This document shows, one piece after another, positions 14,980-18,372 of a DNA stretch of 18,372 bases; the stretch's first letter is position 1, and every line of letters starts with the position of its first letter. The notes under the pieces are model-generated. The model made no database searches. It was not told the DNA's origin and saw only the letters and a list, made by a program, of their open reading frames with translations. This DNA is from Porphyromonadaceae bacterium UBA7572 (GTDB taxonomy: Bacteria; Bacteroidota; Bacteroidia; Bacteroidales; Muribaculaceae). A program made the position numbers and the translations under genes. The stretch spans positions 1-18,372 of the forward strand of contig DLLC01000010.1 in assembly GCA_002476625.1 (NCBI GenBank), read 5' to 3'.

Positions 14980-15333
14980 ATGGCTAAGGACAACAAGAAA
15001 CGAAAAAGCGTGGGCGACAACGAACTCATCAAGAGGTGGGTTCAGGGGCGCAGCTTCCTTACGCTCGACTTCTTTCGCCGCAACAAGCTATACGTGATTG
15101 GCGTGACGGCACTGATCATGATGTACATCAGCAAGAAGTATGAATACCAGGACTGCCTGCAGGAGGTGATCAACCTCAGCGCCGAACTCAACGACGTGCG
15201 CACCGACTGCGTGAACGCCAGCGCACAGTACAACTCAAAAATCCGAGAAAGCGAGATGAAGCAGCTCATCGACACTTGCCATATCGACTTAGTGACACCC
15301 GACAAGCCACCATACAAACTGACAGAAAAATGA
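14980..15333 (+). CDS. ftsL: FtsL-like cell-division protein
   Basis: Protein of 117 residues between rsmH and ftsI, the place of ftsL in this cluster. A basic cytoplasmic N-terminus (MAKDNKKRKS) is followed by one membrane segment at about 37-50 (LYVIGVTALIMMYI) and a periplasmic stretch with heptad-like spacing (LQEVINLSAELNDVRTDCV), as expected for the bitopic coiled-coil FtsL. The sequence FLTLDFFRRNKLYVIGV resembles that of the Bacteroidota FtsL-like family. In the divisome FtsL bridges FtsQ/FtsB to the FtsW-FtsI synthase. Its stop TGA overlaps the start of ftsI (ATGA), implying translational coupling. The assignment rests on topology and position, as FtsL is poorly conserved. Confidence 0.85.
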   Translation: MAKDNKKRKSVGDNELIKRWVQGRSFLTLDFFRRNKLYVIGVTALIMMYISKKYEYQDCLQEVINLSAELNDVRTDCVNASAQYNSKIRESEMKQLIDTCHIDLVTPDKPPYKLTEK

Positions 15334-17711
15334 AAAAGACAGCGAACAAATCTCTCCAGACCAACAAGAAGCGAATTATATGGCGATACATGCTGGTGAT
15401 AGCAACGTTGCTGATCTTTTCTGCCACCATCACCGCACGCCTGTTCAAGACCACGGTAATACAGGCAGCGGAATGGAACCGCAAGGCCGACAGCGCATGG
15501 CAAGACACCGCCATCATCAACGCTGAGCGTGGCAAGATTCTTGCCGACGACGGCAGTGTGCTCGCCGCCAACATGTACTTCTACACCGCACGCGTCGACT
15601 GGGGATTCAGTGGCATCAAGGACTCCGAATTCAAAAAGCAGCTGCCTGCCCTGTGCGACAGCCTCGCCGCATTCGACGGCTCGAAAACCGCAGAGCAATG
15701 GAAAGCGGAGCTGCTGAAAGCGAAAGAGGCAAAAAGCCACTGCTACAAGCTCATCGACCACATGGTCACACACAGCGAGTTTGAGCGTCTGTCAAAGTTC
15801 CCGTTCTTTAAGAAAAGCGGAAAAATTCTGTATGGCGAGCGACTGATGAGACGCAAAAAGCCTTTCGGCTCAATGGCGGCACGAAGCATCGGAAACGTGA
15901 GCGACCCCGTACAGCTCTTCAACGCACGCATCAACTGGCACGACCGGGCATTCAACCTGCAAGAATTCAACCGCGCCCTGCCCGCCCTGTGCGACAGCCT
16001 CACAAGCGCATTTCCCCGCACCTCGGCCGAGGAGTGGAAAGAAATTCTCACCAAGGCGCAAAAAGAGGGCAGCGATGGCTTCATGCTGCTCAAGCGCCCC
16101 GTGGAAAAGGCCGTAATCACACGGCTGAGCAAATTCCCGTTCTTGCGCAAAAGCAAGAGCATGTTCTTCGGTGAGCTCAAGAAAGACGCCGAGGGCGGAC
16201 GACACGGCATCACTGGACTGGAGATGTTTCTCGACAGCCTGCTTTTCGGCGTGCCGGCAAAAGCCCCTAAAGTGGCGCTCAACGCCAATACCGCCAACTA
16301 CGGCAGCAAGCCAATCCCTGGCTACGACGTGACCACCACCATCAATGTGCAGCTTCAGGACATCGTGGAAAACGAGCTGATGAGCATGCTGAAAGAGTGC
16401 GAGGGAAAATGGGGCTGCGCCATACTAATGGAAGTGAGCACTGGCGAAATCAAAGCCATCTCCAACCTCGACCGCGACATGGACACCGGAGAATACAACG
16501 AAGGCGAGAACCACGCTGTGCTCGGCTACGAGCCCGGATCGGTCATTAAGCCCATCAACATGATGGTGGCACTGGAAGACGGCGTGGTGAGCAACCTCGA
16601 CGAGATGGTCACCACAGGCAGCAGCTACACCCTTGAGCCAGGCATCGTGGTGAGAGACGAGCACGGTGCAAGCGCATTCAACTTGCGCGACATCATAGCC
16701 AAATCATCGAACGTGGGCATGACACGCATCATGTGGCGAAAATACGGCAACAATCCCGACGGTCTGCGCCAGCGCCTTGAGGGCATGGGATTCTTCGAGC
16801 CGTTCAACACCGGCATCGCCGGTGAGCGCCAGCCTCTCTATTATAAGCTAAAAAACAGCAAGGACGGCCGCCGCACCCTCCGTGGAGAGTCGTTTGGCTA
16901 CGATGTGTTCATCCCGCCCATCTACACGCTCGCCATGTATAACTCGTGGGCCAACGACGGCAAATTCGTGCGCCCGCGCCTCATCAAGAAGCTGTCGAGA
17001 GAAGGCGAGCCCGACTCCATTGTGCCGGTGAGCTATGTGCGCCAGCAAGTGTGCTCACCCGAAACCGCCGCCAAGATGCGCGAGCTGCTTCACGGTGTGG
17101 TGTGGCGGCAAGGCACCGCCCGATCACTGCGCGACAGTGTGGTACACATCGCCGGAAAAACGGGTACCGCCTATGTATCGAACGGAAAGACTGGCTACAG
17201 CGGGGTGCGCCGTTTCGCTTTCTGTGGATTCTTCCCCTATGAGAAGCCCATGTATAGCTGCATGGTGCTCATCTACGGTGGCACAAAGAGCGCCGCAGGC
17301 GGCAGCGGCACCGTGCTGAAGAACATTGCGCTCAAGCTCTACGCAAAAGGCATGCTCGGTAACGCAAGCGACTACCGCAGCGAAAAAGACACCGACAGCC
17401 AGTCGGTATTGGTGACCCCAGCCAGCGACAGCCCTACACGCGCCACCTACATCAAGGAAGCCACTGGCTCTGCGAGAATAGTGCACACCGCCAAGCCAAG
17501 CAATGATGGCAAAGGCGTGCCTAATGTGGTGGGGCTCAACCTGCGCGACGCCATCGACAGGCTCGAGAAACTGGGGCTGAGGGTGGAATGCGACGGCGTG
17601 GGCTTCGTGACAGGGCAAAACGTGGCACCAGGCTCCAGCTATCACCGTGGCACAAGCATCAGGCTGCACCTGTCAAACAACCCTCGCATAGTGCGTGCCA
17701 GAAAATCATAA
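15330..17711 (+). CDS. ftsI: septal peptidoglycan transpeptidase (class B PBP) with one PASTA domain
   Basis: Protein of 793 residues from the ATG at 15330, which overlaps the ftsL stop; an ATG 18 codons upstream is in frame but lies within ftsL. After a membrane anchor at about 19-37 comes the non-catalytic domain starting with AERGKILADDGSVLA, then the transpeptidase domain with all three active-site motifs: SVIK (S404, K407), SSN (459-461) and KTG (610-612). One PASTA domain, about 730-782 (VPNVVGLNLRDAIDRLEKLG), closes the protein. It cross-links septal peptidoglycan together with FtsW. The N-terminal region is unusual: a block of about 90-105 residues is present twice (about 84-190 and 197-282), each copy containing LPALCDSL and LSKFPF, making the protein longer than I expect for the family. 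Confidence 0.96.
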   Translation: MKKTANKSLQTNKKRIIWRYMLVIATLLIFSATITARLFKTTVIQAAEWNRKADSAWQDTAIINAERGKILADDGSVLAANMYFYTARVDWGFSGIKDSEFKKQLPALCDSLAAFDGSKTAEQWKAELLKAKEAKSHCYKLIDHMVTHSEFERLSKFPFFKKSGKILYGERLMRRKKPFGSMAARSIGNVSDPVQLFNARINWHDRAFNLQEFNRALPALCDSLTSAFPRTSAEEWKEILTKAQKEGSDGFMLLKRPVEKAVITRLSKFPFLRKSKSMFFGELKKDAEGGRHGITGLEMFLDSLLFGVPAKAPKVALNANTANYGSKPIPGYDVTTTINVQLQDIVENELMSMLKECEGKWGCAILMEVSTGEIKAISNLDRDMDTGEYNEGENHAVLGYEPGSVIKPINMMVALEDGVVSNLDEMVTTGSSYTLEPGIVVRDEHGASAFNLRDIIAKSSNVGMTRIMWRKYGNNPDGLRQRLEGMGFFEPFNTGIAGERQPLYYKLKNSKDGRRTLRGESFGYDVFIPPIYTLAMYNSWANDGKFVRPRLIKKLSREGEPDSIVPVSYVRQQVCSPETAAKMRELLHGVVWRQGTARSLRDSVVHIAGKTGTAYVSNGKTGYSGVRRFAFCGFFPYEKPMYSCMVLIYGGTKSAAGGSGTVLKNIALKLYAKGMLGNASDYRSEKDTDSQSVLVTPASDSPTRATYIKEATGSARIVHTAKPSNDGKGVPNVVGLNLRDAIDRLEKLGLRVECDGVGFVTGQNVAPGSSYHRGTSIRLHLSNNPRIVRARKS

Positions 17712-17753
17712 CATAAAACAACAATTAGTGCATATAACACAACAGCTATCATA

Positions 17754-18372
17754 ATGAAGAAGTTAAATCAGTTACTCACCGACATCACCGCGCTGCAAGT
17801 GATTGGCAGCCGCGAAGTGGAAATCACAAGCGTGACCAACGACTCGCGCCAGGCTAAACCCGGCGCCCTGTTCATCGCTGTGAAAGGTGTGGCTGTGGAT
17901 GCCCACAAATTCATTCCGCAAGTGGTGGAAGCCGGAGCCGCAGCAGTGGTGTGCGAGGATTTGCCTCAAGCACTAAGCGATGGCGTCACTTATATAAAGG
18001 TGGAAAACAGCACCATCGCATTAGGGCACTTGGCCAGTGCGTGGTACGACCACCCAAGCTCCAGGCTACGGCTGGTGGGCGTGACCGGCACCAACGGCAA
18101 GACCACCACCGCCACCCTGCTCTACGAGCTCACACAAAGCCTGGGCCACAAGGCAGGCCTGCTCTCCACCGTGAAGAATGTGGTGGACCGCACCGAGTAT
18201 CCTGCCAAGCAAACCACCCCCGACCACCTGTCGCTCAACCGGCTGCTCCACGAAATGGTGGAAGCCGGCTGTGAGTACGCTTTCATGGAAGTGAGCTCGC
18301 ATGCCTGCGCGCAGCACCGCATCGACGGGCTAAAGTTCGCCGGAGGCATATTCACCAACCTCACACGCGACC
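17754..18372 (+). CDS. murE: UDP-N-acetylmuramoyl-tripeptide ligase, 3' partial
   Basis: The first 206 residues of a Mur ligase; the gene runs off the right edge. The order rsmH-ftsL-ftsI-murE and the sequence both point to MurE, which adds the third amino acid (usually meso-diaminopimelate in this phylum) to UDP-MurNAc-L-Ala-D-Glu in the cytoplasm. Seen in order: the UDP-binding segment TNDSRQAKPGALFIAVKG at 28-45, the ATP-binding loop GVTGTNGKTTT at 109-119, TTPDHLSL at about 154-161 and EVSSHA at 169-174. The residues that choose between DAP and lysine lie in the missing part. The ATG at 17754 follows ftsI by 42 bases, in an A-rich stretch with no Shine-Dalgarno sequence. Confidence 0.96.
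   Translation, partial: MKKLNQLLTDITALQVIGSREVEITSVTNDSRQAKPGALFIAVKGVAVDAHKFIPQVVEAGAAAVVCEDLPQALSDGVTYIKVENSTIALGHLASAWYDHPSSRLRLVGVTGTNGKTTTATLLYELTQSLGHKAGLLSTVKNVVDRTEYPAKQTTPDHLSLNRLLHEMVEAGCEYAFMEVSSHACAQHRIDGLKFAGGIFTNLTRD

Noticed and set aside
15042..15773. 243-codon open frame on the minus strand over ftsL and ftsI
   Set aside because: It spans two well-identified genes on the other strand, has no recognisable domain, and is of low-complexity Cys/Val/Gly composition typical of shadow frames.
16807..16823. CACCGGC/GCCGGTG stem inside ftsI
   Set aside because: A single seven-pair stem in GC-rich coding sequence is expected by chance and the codons fit the conserved protein.
1..18372. 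tRNA, rRNA or riboswitch genes
   Set aside because: No cloverleaf, rRNA-like segment or known riboswitch core was seen in any intergenic gap; the longest gaps are about 300 bases.

Overview
The window comes from a member of the Bacteroidota, almost certainly order Bacteroidales. The evidence is a TonB-dependent receptor paired with a DUF4249 lipoprotein, a PorZ-like type IX secretion component with a C-terminal sorting domain, lipoproteins with short Bacteroidota-type lipoboxes, promoter-like sites of the TTTG/TAnnTTTG kind, almost no Shine-Dalgarno sequences, and a Bacteroidota-style start of the division/cell-wall (dcw) cluster with a short FtsL-like protein and a PASTA-containing FtsI. Most of the sequence is moderately GC-rich, which would suit a Muribaculaceae or Prevotellaceae gut organism. 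The family cannot be fixed from the sequence alone.

Layout. (1) 1-4220, plus strand: the C-terminal end of an MsbA-like ABC exporter, an uncharacterised exported protein with a probable barrel, a small membrane-anchored unknown, and a PorZ-like protein. (2) 4221-4368: a long imperfect palindrome built from TTAGARA heptamers, filling the gap between two convergent genes. (3) 4369-6767, minus strand: a PAP2-phosphatase/beta-barrel fusion and cytidine deaminase (cdd). (4) 6796-7794, plus: a secreted glucosaminidase with two LysM domains, divergent from cdd. (5) 8099-13737, plus: five tightly spaced genes that all encode exported proteins. They are a lipoprotein, a secreted protein with Cys-His and Asp-His-Ser motifs that could be a papain-like hydrolase, a second lipoprotein, a TonB-dependent receptor, and a DUF4249 lipoprotein. 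The first three genes are clearly AT-richer than the surroundings. (6) 14025-18372, plus: the start of the dcw cluster (rsmH, ftsL-like, ftsI, murE), with no mraZ in front.

How the genes fit together. The right end is a standard cell-division and peptidoglycan operon. The left and middle deal with envelope building and remodelling: lipid export, type IX secretion, phospholipid or polyprenyl phosphate phosphatase, and peptidoglycan hydrolysis. Region 5 is the accessory part and the best candidate for an undescribed system: a putative secreted cysteine hydrolase and two orphan lipoproteins, apparently co-transcribed with an outer-membrane receptor/lipoprotein pair from one promoter-like site near 7995-8026. 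The most unusual sequence structures are two perfect back-to-back hairpins inside the first codons of the TonB receptor gene, an internal duplication in the non-catalytic N-terminal half of FtsI, the heptamer palindrome, and a palindrome over the putative dcw promoter.
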